From Proteobacteria bacterium 005FR1 (lineage in GTDB: Bacteria > Pseudomonadota > Gammaproteobacteria > Pseudomonadales > Cellvibrionaceae): a stretch of 64,000 bases of DNA. Where the stretch lies: the NCBI GenBank assembly GCA_026192395.1, contig WACF01000002.1, positions 519,256 to 583,255 on the forward strand, in the 5' to 3' direction. The notes beneath the pieces are model-generated. The model was not told the DNA's origin, made no database searches, and was given only the letters and a program-made list of their open reading frames with translations. Shown here in pieces: positions 53,060 through 62,713 of the stretch. The position numbers and the translations under genes were made by a program. How positions within the stretch are numbered: position 1 is the first letter of the stretch; every line of letters starts with the position of its first letter.

Positions 53060-55675
53060 TCAAAGCTTTTTGGCTATTTTTTGCAGCTCATAAAGCTTGT
53101 CGAGCGCCTGTCGCGGACTGAGGCCATCCACATCCAGTGACTCCAGCAGCGACACCGCCGGATGGGGAGCTGGGGCACCGAACAGTTCCGATTGCATGGG
53201 GGAGGGCTTGGACGGTGGTTGGCTGGTCGGCGCCTCGGTGAACTGGGGGCGCTCCTGGCCGCTTTCGAGCTGCTGAAGTTGCTCGTTTGCCTTCTGCAGA
53301 ACCGGATCTGGTATGCCGGCGAGCTTCGCTACCTGCAGGCCGTAGCTCTTACTGGCCGGGCCTTCCTGTACCTGATGCAGAAAGACGATGCTGTCGTTGT
53401 GCTCGGTGGCATCGAGGTGCAGGTTGCAAACGCCTGCAAACTGCGCGGCCAGTTGGGTGATCTCGAAATAGTGAGTGGCAAAGAGCGTGAACGCACCGAC
53501 CCGATTGGCCAGATGATCGGCGCAGGCCCAGGCGAGGGACAGACCGTCGAAGGTGCTGGTGCCCCGGCCGATTTCGTCCAGCAGCACCAGGCTTCGCTCA
53601 GTGGCGTTGTGGAGAATGTTCGCAGTCTCGGTCATCTCCACCATAAAAGTAGAGCGGCCGCCGGCCAGGTCATCGGAAGAGCCGATGCGGGTGAAGATCC
53701 GGTCCACCATGCCAATGGTCGCGCCTTGGGCCGGAATGTCACTGCCGATGTGGGCCAGCAAGGTGAGCAGTGCGGACTGCCGCATATAGGTGGATTTACC
53801 GCCCATATTCGGCCCGGTGATAATCAGCATCTGGTGATCATTGTCCAGGCGCAGATCATTGGGGATGAAGGGCGAATCGATCACCTGTTCAACCACCGGA
53901 TGGCGGCCACCTTCGATGCGAATGCCTCTCTCTTCGCGCAGTTCCGGACGGGTGAAATTCAGCGAGTCGGAGCGTTCCGCCAGATTACTCAGCACATCCA
54001 GTTCCGCTACTGCGGCGGCGGATTCCTGCAAAGGCAGCAGGAACTCGTTCAGCTTTTCAATCAGATCGTCGTAAAGCCCTTTCTCTCGTGCCAGCGCCCG
54101 GCTTTTTGCGGACAAGGCCTTGTCTTCAAACTCCTTCAGTTCGGGGGTGATGAAGCGTTCGGCATTCTTGATGGTCTGGCGACGAATGTAGTCAGCCGGC
54201 GCCTGAGCCGACTGGCCGCGCGAGATCTCGATGTAGTAGCCGTGCACGCGGTTGTATCCCACTTTCAAGGTGGCGATGCCGGTGCGTTCTTTCTCCCTCG
54301 CTTCCAAATCCAGCAGATATTGTCCGGCGTTGGTGCTGATGTTGCGAAGCTCGTCCAGCTCCGGATCGTAGCCTTCGGCGATCACACCGCCATCGCGAAT
54401 CACCACCGGCGGGTTTTCCACCAGCGCCCTGTCCAGCAGGTCCACCAGTTCGGGGAAGGTGCTGATTTCCCGGGCCAGGCGGCCAATCAGTGAGCCTTCC
54501 AGCTCGGCGAGAGCTGTCTGCAGTTGCGGGTAGACGGCCAGCGAGGCCAGCAGTCGCGACAAGTCCCGGGGCCGCGCCGAGCGCAAGGCGACACGGCCGA
54601 GTATGCGCTCCAGGTCGCCAACCTGTTTGAGCAGCTGGTGAATGGGCTCGAAGCGGTAATTGTTCTTTAGTGCGGCGATGGCCTCCTGGCGCTGCTGCAG
54701 GATTGGCAAGGAGCGCAGGGGCCGGTTGATCCAGCGCCGCAGCAGGCGACCGCCCATCGCCGTGGCGCAGCAATTAAGAACCGCCAGCAGCGTGTTCTCC
54801 TCATCACCACTGAGCGTCCGATCCAGTTCCAGATTGCGCCGCGTGGCCGCGTCCAGAGTCACGGTTTCCGCGCGATTCTCGTGTTTGAGTGCGCGGATGT
54901 GGGGCAGGGCAGTGCGCTGGGTCTCCCGCGCATAGCCGAGCAGGCAGCCAGCGGCGGTCAGGGCCACCGGCAGGTGGTCGCAGCCAAATCCGGACAGGTC
55001 CTTGGTACCAAACTGCTTGGTCAGCAGCTGGATGGCAGTCTCCGTATCAAACTCCCAGACCGGCCGCTGTCGGGCGCCGCGACGCTTGGCAACCAGCCCG
55101 CTGCCGCTCCAGTTGTCCGGCAGCAGCAGTTCCGCCGGGCTGAGCCGCTCGATTTCCGCGATCAGGCCTTCCTCCCCGCCAACTTCCAGCACCTGAAAGC
55201 GCCCGCTGCCGATGTCCAGGTGCGCGATACCGAACACGCCCTCACAGGCGTTCACCGCCACCAGCAGGTTGTCCTTGCTCTCGTCCAGCAGCGCCTCGTC
55301 GGTCAGCGTCCCCGGCGTTACGATACGTACAACCTGCCGTTCAACCGGCCCTTTGCTGGTAGCCGGATCACCAATCTGCTCGCAAATCGCCACGGACTCG
55401 CCAAGGCGAACCAGCTTGGCCAGATAGCCCTCAGCCGCGTGATAGGGCACGCCGGCCATGGGAATCGGCTCCCCGGCGGATTTACCACGAGCGGTCAGGG
55501 TCACGTCCAGCAGCCGGGCGGCCTTTTTCGCGTCTTCGTAGAAAAGCTCGTAGAAGTCGCCCATCCGGTAGAACACGAGCTCCTTGGGGTGCTGGGCTTT
55601 GATGCGCAGGTACTGCTGCATCATGGGTGTGTGTGGTGCCTGTGAAAGCTTTGGGTTATCTGCGGTTTCAGACAT
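53060..55675 (-). CDS. mutS: DNA mismatch repair protein MutS
   Basis: Recognises base mismatches and small loops and recruits MutL. The 871 residues have the mismatch-binding motif [15 protein letters not shown] at about 40-54, the connector and clamp domains, and the ATPase domain with Walker [16 protein letters not shown], Walker [15 protein letters not shown] and a C-terminal helix-turn-helix tail. ATG 55675 gives the family N-terminus; the longer frame starting at 55777 is not conserved. In Pseudomonas the next genes would be cinA and recA; here an integrase gene sits there instead. Confidence 0.96.
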   Translation of the reverse strand: MSETADNPKLSQAPHTPMMQQYLRIKAQHPKELVFYRMGDFYELFYEDAKKAARLLDVTLTARGKSAGEPIPMAGVPYHAAEGYLAKLVRLGESVAICEQIGDPATSKGPVERQVVRIVTPGTLTDEALLDESKDNLLVAVNACEGVFGIAHLDIGSGRFQVLEVGGEEGLIAEIERLSPAELLLPDNWSGSGLVAKRRGARQRPVWEFDTETAIQLLTKQFGTKDLSGFGCDHLPVALTAAGCLLGYARETQRTALPHIRALKHENRAETVTLDAATRRNLELDRTLSGDEENTLLAVLNCCATAMGGRLLRRWINRPLRSLPILQQRQEAIAALKNNYRFEPIHQLLKQVGDLERILGRVALRSARPRDLSRLLASLAVYPQLQTALAELEGSLIGRLAREISTFPELVDLLDRALVENPPVVIRDGGVIAEGYDPELDELRNISTNAGQYLLDLEAREKERTGIATLKVGYNRVHGYYIEISRGQSAQAPADYIRRQTIKNAERFITPELKEFEDKALSAKSRALAREKGLYDDLIEKLNEFLLPLQESAAAVAELDVLSNLAERSDSLNFTRPELREERGIRIEGGRHPVVEQVIDSPFIPNDLRLDNDHQMLIITGPNMGGKSTYMRQSALLTLLAHIGSDIPAQGATIGMVDRIFTRIGSSDDLAGGRSTFMVEMTETANILHNATERSLVLLDEIGRGTSTFDGLSLAWACADHLANRVGAFTLFATHYFEITQLAAQFAGVCNLHLDATEHNDSIVFLHQVQEGPASKSYGLQVAKLAGIPDPVLQKANEQLQQLESGQERPQFTEAPTSQPPSKPSPMQSELFGAPAPHPAVSLLESLDVDGLSPRQALDKLYELQKIAKKL

Positions 55676-55856
55676 TAACTTGCTGATTTCCTGACAAAAA
55701 TAGCTTATTGGGTGATGTTCATGGTAGGCGATGCAGTCGCATGAAATCCGCCCCATTTGCACACTGTTGTGTAGCAAAAAGTATAGTCATTCATGTAAGC
55801 TTTGGCTCGCGGGCCAAAAACCTATACTTATCCGTTTCGAGCGCACGGAGATCTTG

Positions 55857-57146
55857 ATGCCAACTGCACAGCATAGCAAACCACTGTCGTTCAGAGCACT
55901 CGACACCATGAAGCCGGGCCAAACTATGTCCGATACAGGTGAAAATAGAGGCCTGCGGATTACCTGCGGGAATGGGGGTACTAAAACATTTTTCTACCGA
56001 TATCGCTCGCCCCATACAGACAAGTTGGTTCAGACTCCAATTGGCTACTTTCCAACCACCTCTCTTGCTGAAGCCCGGGTACGGCTGCAAGAGCTCAAAT
56101 CGATTCGGCGAGAAGGGCGGTGTCCGGCAACCGAGCTCAAGGAGGAGCGGAACCGGAAGAAAGCCCCACAAGCCGGGAGCGCCCAGAGGTTCACGGTGAC
56201 CGATCTCGTGGAGCTATACCTGCAAGAGTACATCGAGGATCGGAAGGTAAACGGAAAGGTGATGCCTGGTGCGCGGAAGCGAAAGGGGCAAGACGAGACC
56301 CGGCGCACTCTATATGGCGACGCGGTGAGAGTCCTAGGGAAGACACCTGCTGCCGAAGTGTCACGCCAGAACGTGGTGGATCTGGTGATGGAGATCGTTG
56401 GCCGCGGCTCTAACGTCCAAGCGGGAAATGTACTCCGAGAACTGACTTCCGCTTACGAATTTGCGATTGGACGAGGGAAATTTGAGGGCAGTTTCGCGAA
56501 TCCGGGGGTGCTTGCGAAATCCAGCCTTAAAAAAATGAGGGTGCGGCTCACTTCCCAGCGGGGGAAGCGGATCCTGTCTGATCAAGAACTAATCAAACTT
56601 TTGGCGTGGTTGCCAGGCTCGGTTTTCACGCCGACGCAAAAAAACATTCTCCGGATGACGCTATGGACTGCGTGCAGGACCGGTGAGCTGTGCGACTTGG
56701 CTTGGAAAGATGTCGATCTCGAGAAGGGGACGCTCCACATCCCGGGCAAAAACGGAACTGAACGTTATGTTCAGCTTCCGAATCAAGCGGTCGATTTTTT
56801 GAGGCAGTTGAAGTTGACCACGGGAGTGTACCCGTTTGCCTCCCAGAAGACCGGCAAGCCAATCCAGCAAAAATCTCTGACTGAGCAAGCCTGGCATCTC
56901 AGGGAAAGCGGACGAATGGTCGACATCGCTCATTGGACTCCGCACGATCTACGGCGGACAGTGCGAACAGGCTTGGCGCGCCTCCGCTGCCCGAACGAAG
57001 TGGCCGAGGCGATACTGGGGCACAGTCGCAGTGGCATAGAGGGGACTTACGACCTGCATACCTACGAAGCAGAGGCTAAGGAGTGGCTACAGAAATGGGC
57101 AGACAATATAGATGATCTGATGACGTCTGCGCTTGAGTCGTCCTAA
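55857..57146 (+). CDS. Tyrosine-type site-specific integrase
   Basis: P4/CP4-57-type integrase of 429 residues. An N-terminal arm-binding DUF4102-like domain covers about 1-95, then a core-binding domain, then the catalytic domain. Catalytic residues are R274 (CRTGELCDLAW), K298, H363 and R366 (HDLRRT), H389 (LGHSRSG) and the nucleophile Y398. All are intact, so it may be active. ATG 55857 has a CGGAG ribosome site. It starts 181 bp from mutS and so marks the island edge. The attachment site should lie in 55676-55856, but I saw no duplicate sequence. The stop overlaps the convergent sigma gene by 4 bp. Confidence 0.94.
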   Translation: MPTAQHSKPLSFRALDTMKPGQTMSDTGENRGLRITCGNGGTKTFFYRYRSPHTDKLVQTPIGYFPTTSLAEARVRLQELKSIRREGRCPATELKEERNRKKAPQAGSAQRFTVTDLVELYLQEYIEDRKVNGKVMPGARKRKGQDETRRTLYGDAVRVLGKTPAAEVSRQNVVDLVMEIVGRGSNVQAGNVLRELTSAYEFAIGRGKFEGSFANPGVLAKSSLKKMRVRLTSQRGKRILSDQELIKLLAWLPGSVFTPTQKNILRMTLWTACRTGELCDLAWKDVDLEKGTLHIPGKNGTERYVQLPNQAVDFLRQLKLTTGVYPFASQKTGKPIQQKSLTEQAWHLRESGRMVDIAHWTPHDLRRTVRTGLARLRCPNEVAEAILGHSRSGIEGTYDLHTYEAEAKEWLQKWADNIDDLMTSALESS

Positions 57147-57757
57147 TCTTGCAGTAGTTCGTCGAATTTCGCTCTCGCGGCTTTGAGATCGCTATACACG
57201 GTTTTCTCGGTCACGCCCAACTCGGCTGCGACCTGATGCCGGCGCATTCCATCGAGTGTCATCTCCAAAGCTCGACGCTGTCGCTCCGTCATCTTCTCCA
57301 CGAGTCTTGTTGCCAAATCATCGTCGAGGTAAATCGATTCAGGATTCTGGTCGTGTACCAGGCTTTCGGGTTCACTCTCTAGTAGTTCATCTAGACGAGG
57401 AAACGTGAGGTCTGCCGCGGTGGGGTTGCCTGCTTTCCGCCGACGAAGACTCTTTCTGACTAGATTTGTCGCCTGGTTTCTGGCCGCTTGAGCAATAATC
57501 TTCTTCGGGGCGTTCGCCAAGCTGCTCTTTCCCTCTTGAATGCTTTTCACCAGCTCGCTCCATAAGACTGATTCAACATCAGGGATCAACTCCTTATAGT
57601 CAAACGTCAGCTGCGTATGAAGGCCTTTGTACGTGAATACCTGTCTGCAAGCGCTGTGAACGACCTTCCTATATCGTCGCTGAAGTTCCTCTATCGCTCG
57701 TTCGTCGCGGTTCTGGATTCGGTCGATTAATTGGTGATCACTTTCTCGTTCTGGCAT
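57143..57757 (-). CDS. Small sigma-70-like (ECF-type) factor
   Basis: 204-residue protein resembling an ECF sigma factor. A region 2-like helix (NRDERAIEELQRRYRKVVHSACRQVF, cut here for length) lies at about 16-41. A clear C-terminal region 4 helix-turn-helix (TERQRRALEMTLDGMRRHQV then AAELGVTEKTVYSDLKAARA) is at about 155-200. A region 2.3-2.4 motif is not obvious, so it could be a helix-turn-helix regulator rather than a working sigma factor. No anti-sigma gene is adjacent. It converges with the integrase gene and overlaps it by 4 bp, so its expression may interfere with integrase. Confidence 0.7.
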   Translation of the reverse strand: MPERESDHQLIDRIQNRDERAIEELQRRYRKVVHSACRQVFTYKGLHTQLTFDYKELIPDVESVLWSELVKSIQEGKSSLANAPKKIIAQAARNQATNLVRKSLRRRKAGNPTAADLTFPRLDELLESEPESLVHDQNPESIYLDDDLATRLVEKMTERQRRALEMTLDGMRRHQVAAELGVTEKTVYSDLKAARAKFDELLQD

Positions 57758-58007
57758 AACAACAAGCCACTAGTTCAATGCATTTTGAATGGGGAAGTAT
57801 ATACATCCTACCGACTGGTAAGAACCCCTGTTAACTCTAAGGGCAGTGTTCTCTTGGACGGCGGAGAGGACGCGGCAGCGTGGTCCGGGAGCGGAAGAAT
57901 AAACTAGGAGTTTTCGCCCTGCCGCCGATTACCGAATCGTGGAAATGGTAGCGATAACTTTAGGTAACGGGGATTTTCCACGAACTCTAGAGCCTCAAGG
58001 AGGCGAA
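57758..58007. other. Island intergenic region upstream of the sigma-like gene
   Basis: No gene is supported in 57758-58007. It should contain the promoter for the minus-strand sigma-like gene. I see A/T-rich stretches (AAGTATATACATCC near 57795) but no paired boxes I would defend. Confidence 0.4.
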
Positions 58008-58161
58008 ATGATTAACACAGAAACACATATCCGCAATTGAACACACCACCAGACTCGATCCGAAGAAGCCGCTCATTCTGGAGGGGCGATATCGTATAAA
58101 GTTCGTTGAGTTCGGCACTCACGACAAGTTACAGACGGCAAAACATGGTGGCGCGATGTAA
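58008..58161 (+). pseudogene. Short frameshifted reading frame with strong ribosome site
   Basis: ATG 58008 follows a near-perfect AAGGAGG (57997-58003), but the frame stops after 10 codons. One base later, a second frame continues from 58009 to a stop at 58161. It reads QKHISAIEHTTRLDP, KKPLILEGRYRIKFVEF and GTHDKLQTAKHGGAM in succession, with protein-like composition. A single-base insertion or a programmed shift would explain it. I cannot name the product. Confidence 0.3.
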
Positions 58162-58256
58162 TCAAAAAAATTCCTGAATGCGTTACCGAATTTCGACAAT
58201 CGATGGCGATATACAAAGGTAAGCGGGCTATTCCGCTGCAAACCAGGAGATATGAG

Positions 58257-58484
58257 ATGACCACAGAAACCAAAATCCCTCGTTTAGTACCCATTAACGA
58301 TCCTGTAATTCGTCCTGCTCAAGTGGCAAGCATGTTGGGGATCAGTACCACCACGCTTTGGCGTTGGCGTCGGCAGCGAGGTTTCCCGCCGGCGATGCGT
58401 TTAGGAGCAACTATGGTGGGCTGGCGCCTTTCCGAGATTCACAACTGGATCGACGACCTCCCCAGAGCCGCATCAAACGACTAA
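58257..58484 (+). CDS. AlpA-family DNA-binding regulator
   Basis: 75-residue MerR-like helix-turn-helix protein of the AlpA/excisionase type. The motif is VIRPAQVASMLGISTTTLWR followed by RQRGFPPAMRLG and the W residue in GWRLSEIHNWID. In other islands such proteins control integrase or excision. ATG 58257 is chosen for the AGGAGA site 8 bp before it; an in-frame ATG at 58203 would add 18 residues. It lies about 1.1 kb from the integrase and may be its excision partner. Confidence 0.8.
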   Translation: MTTETKIPRLVPINDPVIRPAQVASMLGISTTTLWRWRRQRGFPPAMRLGATMVGWRLSEIHNWIDDLPRAASND

Positions 58485-58574
58485 AGCAGGTCGCCTTGGC
58501 TTTTACGGCTTGTGAGAGTCCATGCAAAGCTAGCCGTAGGTGGCTCCGAAATTCAAGAAAACTGTGGAGTACAT

Positions 58575-58889
58575 ATGCAACGTCAGGCAGTAAAAGTAGC
58601 GATTCCTGAGGACGTGGAGTTTTCAGAACTTAACTTGGTGCGCCACACCAATGGAGACGTGGGCTTCGATTGGCGAGTGATCGAGCGCATTTGCGAGGCA
58701 AGCTCCCTACCCGTGGAACTGCTGCGGAATACGCACGAGGACAACCTCGCTGGCGTGATCATGCAATGGTATCTGTTACACCGAGTACACGGAGGAATCC
58801 CCGACCCGGTAGCCGAACAGCTCGTCCATGAGGCCTTAGCTGAGGAAGCTGCAGGCCAGTCATTCAGCTACCAGCCGGGACGTGCGTGA
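58575..58889 (+). CDS. Island protein of unknown function
   Basis: 104-residue acidic cytoplasmic protein with no signal peptide or membrane helix. ATG 58575 has a GGAGT ribosome site 5-9 bp upstream; the upstream frame to 58512 has none. Two helical segments are apparent (about 36-62 and 74-96, VAEQLVHEALAEEAAG). I recognise no domain. Small proteins of this size next to an AlpA regulator are common in integrative elements. Confidence 0.6.
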   Translation: MQRQAVKVAIPEDVEFSELNLVRHTNGDVGFDWRVIERICEASSLPVELLRNTHEDNLAGVIMQWYLLHRVHGGIPDPVAEQLVHEALAEEAAGQSFSYQPGRA

Positions 58890-59165
58890 TGAGTTTTGCC
58901 GCGTTTACGGCGGGTCGGGCGAAACCCGATTTAGGTCCGAAGATCGACTCGCACCCCGGTTGCTGAGCTAGCCCCACGAGCGGCTCGCTCGGAAACTTCA
59001 AACTGACCTGGTGGCGCCGGACGAAGTCACTTTATCATCCAGCGCCCTAGAATAGGAATTGAGCCCGTGTAATTCGACAGGAGCCAGAGGTGGACTTTCG
59101 CGGAGCACTCACTGACAGCGAGCCGAGCAAGGCTCGCAGAATCCATCTAATGTAGGAGCGTCAAT

Positions 59166-59525
59166 ATGACGGTAGCAAAGAAAAACATGCGCGGTGGCCA
59201 AGCTCGCGAGGGGAGCCATTCCGTAGGCAATACGCGACCCAACGAATCCGGGCAGGTAGACCCTGCCGTTAAATTAGCATACGACTTCGTGCACACCGTC
59301 AAGCGGTCCAACGAGGTTCATTCGGCGATGGCGGAATTTGCCCGGCTCGGTCTCGCATGCCGACCCTCGACGTGGTTGGCCGTTGTGTTGGCTACAATCG
59401 AATCACTACCATGGTTCGTCCAAGAAAACTTCGTGGTCCGCAAAGACGCGAGGCAGCACCCTGTGTTTACAGGCAACCGCGTAGTGGACGATATTTTTAT
59501 CCGCTACGACGACTCGGGGACTTGA
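59166..59525 (+). CDS. Island protein of unknown function
   Basis: 119-residue protein with a basic, glycine-rich start (TVAKKNMRGGQAREG) and a mainly helical middle (about 32-75, AVKLAYDFVHTVKRSNEVHS). The ribosome site AGGAGC is 6 bp before ATG 59166. No known domain, signal peptide or membrane helix. The 276 bp upstream (58890-59165) and 270 bp downstream (59526-59795) hold nothing I recognise. Confidence 0.55.
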   Translation: MTVAKKNMRGGQAREGSHSVGNTRPNESGQVDPAVKLAYDFVHTVKRSNEVHSAMAEFARLGLACRPSTWLAVVLATIESLPWFVQENFVVRKDARQHPVFTGNRVVDDIFIRYDDSGT

Positions 59526-59795
59526 TGGCGGCAGAAGGGTGGAAGCGCTTAGCGGAGGAGAGTGGGTTAGGAGCTTTCCGCCGCAGCTTCCGGCGGCCTG
59601 GCCCTTGCCGCTCACCGCCGCAACGTGGTTGGTAATCCGGCATGAGTTCTGCGCGGCGCTCATCGCGTTTCCGCTAAGACGATCAAACTGCGTATGGATG
59701 GGGCTGGCATGGCGGCCACCCGGCGAAAGCGAAGGAGCGCAGTTAGCGCGATTCTTCGCTATCATTAGACGATTTGGCTCAAGGAGAAACCCGGC

Positions 59796-59939
59796 ATGAC
59801 CGAAGACCGACTCAGCAGCAAAGTTGCCGAACTCAGTAACTTTGTCTGGGGTATTGCCGAAACCCTGCGCGGCCACTACCGCACCGCAGACCACGGCAAG
59901 TTCGTCCTGCCCTTCATCGTGCTCCGGCGTCTGGAATAG
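59796..59939 (+). pseudogene. hsdM: hsdM 5' fragment (type I restriction-modification methylase)
   Basis: The first 47 codons of a type I methyltransferase. The reading frame shows the HsdM N-terminus (LSNFVWGIAETLRGHYRTAD, then FVLPFIVLRRLE) and stops at TAG 59937-59939 just where full proteins continue. It keeps a strong AAGGAGA ribosome site 8 bp upstream. No rest of hsdM, hsdS or hsdR follows, so the locus was cut by a deletion or insertion near 59935. Confidence 0.8.
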
Positions 59940-60188
59940 AAGGCCTCCCTCGAACTTCACCGACACAGGCGTCGACGCGGCCATCCCGCTGTCCATCTGC
60001 GCCCGAATCTTCTTGCGAGCGATCCGCATCCAATCTCGGTCTACGTAGCAGCGGGGGCGATTATCATACCGTGCTAGTCGTTCCCGGCGTTCACGCGGGT
60101 AGGGATGAAGAGATGTATGGTCTCTGTTATACCAGGCAACCTGCTCGCTAGCTAAGTGGCTGTGGAAATGACGGAACTCGTAAGCCAT
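59940..60188 (-). CDS. Unidentified reading frame, possible gene fragment
   Basis: The minus strand from ATG 60188 reads a coding-like sequence (MAYEFRHFHSHLASEQVAWY, later YDNRPRCYVDRDWMRIARKK, ending near VSVKFEGG). It then runs into the antisense of the hsdM stub, so the original 3' end is lost at the same break. Upstream of the ATG the frame stays open to about 60310 (CPTDPASPKAQCTSAEELYA) without a clear start. The listed range is the part I trust as coding. I do not recognise the family. Confidence 0.4.
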
Positions 60189-60684
60189 CAGAGCGTAGAG
60201 TTCTTCGGCTGAGGTGCACTGGGCCTTCGGCGACGCGGGATCGGTGGGGCATATGCTGAGCTTGGCATGGAAATCGGTGATACGCGTTATCGAGCACTGG
60301 CGGACGCTAAGCTAGTCGCAAAGATGCTTGAGGAATCACCGCTCGGGCGCGAACTTCCAGCAATCTCACAAGATCGTCCTGGGAGCAGCTTTATGGAAAC
60401 TCCTTCCGTTAGCTGTTGCCACTTGGAGGTCGTGCGACAGGCTTCCTGCCGCACTCGACCAGTGCTGCAAAATCTCTGTCACTCTCCTCGCTTACCACGA
60501 TAACGCGGGTTTCTCCGGGCCGGATGTGACCAGGCGTGGCCCAGTGTGGCTGCAACTTGGCGCGAGCGGGTCACCTCTGGCCCAAGACGGGTCGATGCGG
60601 GACCACTGTGGCCCAAGTTGGTCCAGCTGGCTTGCTCGTTAGCGAGTGATGCACTGAAGAGAAGGCGAAGATCTTTGGCGAGCT
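60189..60684. other. Degenerate island DNA
   Basis: Includes the open but startless upstream part of the preceding frame (to about 60310). 60360-60650 gives a minus-strand start MTEILQHWSSAAGSLS that faintly recalls the IstA transposase N-terminus of IS21 elements but stops early. No intact gene is supported. Confidence 0.35.
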
Positions 60685-60745
60685 ACGTTATAGTGGTTAT
60701 ATAACGTTGTAACTTATTATAACAATTTATAGCATATTATAACCG
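60685..60745. repeat. AT-rich repeat block
   Basis: About 60 bp far richer in A/T than the surroundings. It contains the palindrome GTTATATAAC (60696-60705), two ATTATAAC boxes (60717-60724 and 60736-60743) and further TTATA elements. It could be an operator, an element end or an origin-like melt region; no gene next to it tells which. Confidence 0.6.
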
Positions 60746-62066
60746 AGTTTTCAAGAGTAAGAGTTTTCTCCACAGTGATCAGCACTGCAAAGCGTTTTTA
60801 CTCCGAGCGCTCTCGGCGTGGACCTTGGACGAACCCGAGTCCGAATGTGTTTTCCAATCGCACCCGGCAATAAGCTGTAAAGACATCCCGAGGATGATCT
60901 CAAACTCGCCGCCCTGGACCGCCCAGCTGATGCGAGAGCAATGAAAGTTCAGGGACATTGCGATCAAACATGCCTTGGCCATGCCGCCGGGCCGAGATGC
61001 TTTCGGCCCAAACAACGCGTGTGCACCAGATCGTTGACATGCACTGACGAAGCCAGTCGCACCGATTCAGACCGGCCCGATCGGTCGCTCCGGCGAACAA
61101 CAGCCCTCCTGCAGCAGTGCACTCGCATCCATTGTTTGGAGACAAATCATCATCGGCCAGCCTGGCCGTCACGAGTGGATGCCGGCGAGCTTTGATCACA
61201 AACGAGCGCCTGGAGGCAGGATGCCGAGAAGCGAGTCTTTGTGCCCATACGGTCCAGGGGAGGTCGGCTATCAGGCAAGCAGCCGCACCAGTTTTGGTCC
61301 ATGACTCCGCCATTCAGCCGCCCACATCGAAGCCTCGGGCCAGAAAACACCCCCGCCCAGACGATGCCTCGCAGGGCCGCCAGCCGCCTCTGGAGTGAGG
61401 TGAGGGGCGAGAGTTGATCACAAATACCAAGCCGGAGGATGACCCCGCCTGGATGATTTGGCCCAACGAACACAGGAGTGAGCAGCCGAGAAGATAGCCG
61501 CACAGGGGGTGCTTGGCCGGGTATCCCGAAGATTCTGCGAGTGCGACTATCAAGGATATCGGGCGGGTGAGTGGCGGTTCGGTCGGTCCGACTGACGGCA
61601 GTTCTGACGGAATCATGGCAGCGGTGGTGGTACGGCGGACGGACCCGATCCTTTTTCCTAGGAGATTCCCGAGCGGCCCCACTGCTGCGTGCCTTTTGCA
61701 TTCCACGCAAAGACGGAAGATGCTAGGCGGCGATGAATTGTTTCTGACCTGTGTGGCCGTTAGCCACTCACATGGAAGGCGCACCGGCGCTTGGGGCAAA
61801 GTTCATCTGATATCTGGGAGGGCAGAAGACGGCTCCCCAAGCGACACCGAATTGACCTGCATATGCCCAAGTTGCCGAAGATACTCTGGTCAGCGGACCT
61901 GCTATGCACTTGGGATGGCTGGCGCTTCGTACCTGGGGAACCTTACCTTCCGGCCGCCAGAAACATGGGGGAGTCCGCTTCATGGAGCTCGTAGGAAGCG
62001 TTCGGCTGCCATCGTTTGAGTAATTCGGTTTAGCTGTAGCGAAGGGTTGATTGAAAGCTGGAGTTT
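60746..62066. other. Island stretch without convincing genes
   Basis: Frames of up to 168 codons exist on both strands, but none has a ribosome site together with a recognisable fold or normal composition. Two copies of a short motif, TTGATCACAAA (61192-61202 and 61414-61424), occur here; a third lies at 63847. I treat the stretch as decayed or non-coding. Confidence 0.4.
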
Positions 62067-62713
62067 CTAGCTATCTTGGTACAAACACTGCAACTCTGGT
62101 GGCGGACTCTCTGGGTTTTGAAGAAAAGCAGAAACCAACCCCGGAGGCGATCTATGAATTCGGCCAGCGCAGAACTTCCAGAATTCGAAGAACGTGGGTA
62201 ACGGCTTTCTCGCCAGATCTTTGTTTCGACAGCAATCTTGATAGAGCTTGGTGTGGTTTCCACATCCACAATACTCGCCAAGAGTAAACTCCGTCAGCCT
62301 CTCGAAACTGCAGTGTGCGGACTGGTAACCGGGCCATCTTCCAAATGCCTCTAAATGCAAGTGGCGAAGCGCCCAGCCGCTATACAGGTCCAATAATGCG
62401 ACCAAGCTGTTGCCTGACCACCAAGTTCGATCCCGTGGGTCGAAACCACAGATCGACCCGTCTGGGAATTGGTGTGGCGTGGGCCAATCCAGTGATATCC
62501 GAGAGGATGTGTCCAAAAGGCCCAGCTTCTCGGAAACCAGCCCTCCACATACGGAATGGCGGTGACGAACACGGCGCGCCTTTCGAGTCCGTCCAGCAGC
62601 ACACTCTCCGATATTAGCCACATTCCCGCCGCCCCTTCCCAGACCCTGGTACTCGGATATGCTTCGAATATCGCATCTACTTGGGCTTGGTAGGCCGAAC
62701 GTAGACTTGGGCT
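62067..62713 (-). pseudogene. Frameshifted cysteine-rich protein gene (possible ubiquitin-system associate)
   Basis: Two minus-strand frames join into one protein. From about 62713 the first reads SLRSAYQAQVDAIFEAYPST, VWEGAAGMWLISES and EGWFPRSWAFW. Near 62464-62470 a single missing T shifts the frame. The second then gives NFPDGSICGFDPRDRTWWSG, LLDLYSGWALRHLHLEAFGR and a cysteine cluster GEYCGCGNHTKLYQDCC to the stop at 62067. The cluster resembles SEC-C metal-binding ends. I recall this layout from proteins encoded beside bacterial E1/E2/ubiquitin-like genes, but could not check. No start codon is clear; none of the partner genes is intact. Confidence 0.55.

Noticed and set aside
60360..60650. 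Minus-strand frame beginning MTEILQHW resembling an IS21 IstA start
   Set aside because: Only about eight residues look similar; the following helix-turn-helix of IstA is absent and the frame stops after 38 codons, so I do not call an IS21 element.
61314..62019. Frames of 161 (minus) and 168 (plus) codons in the island
   Set aside because: They overlap each other on opposite strands, have no ribosome site near the start, and show low-complexity composition without recognisable motifs.
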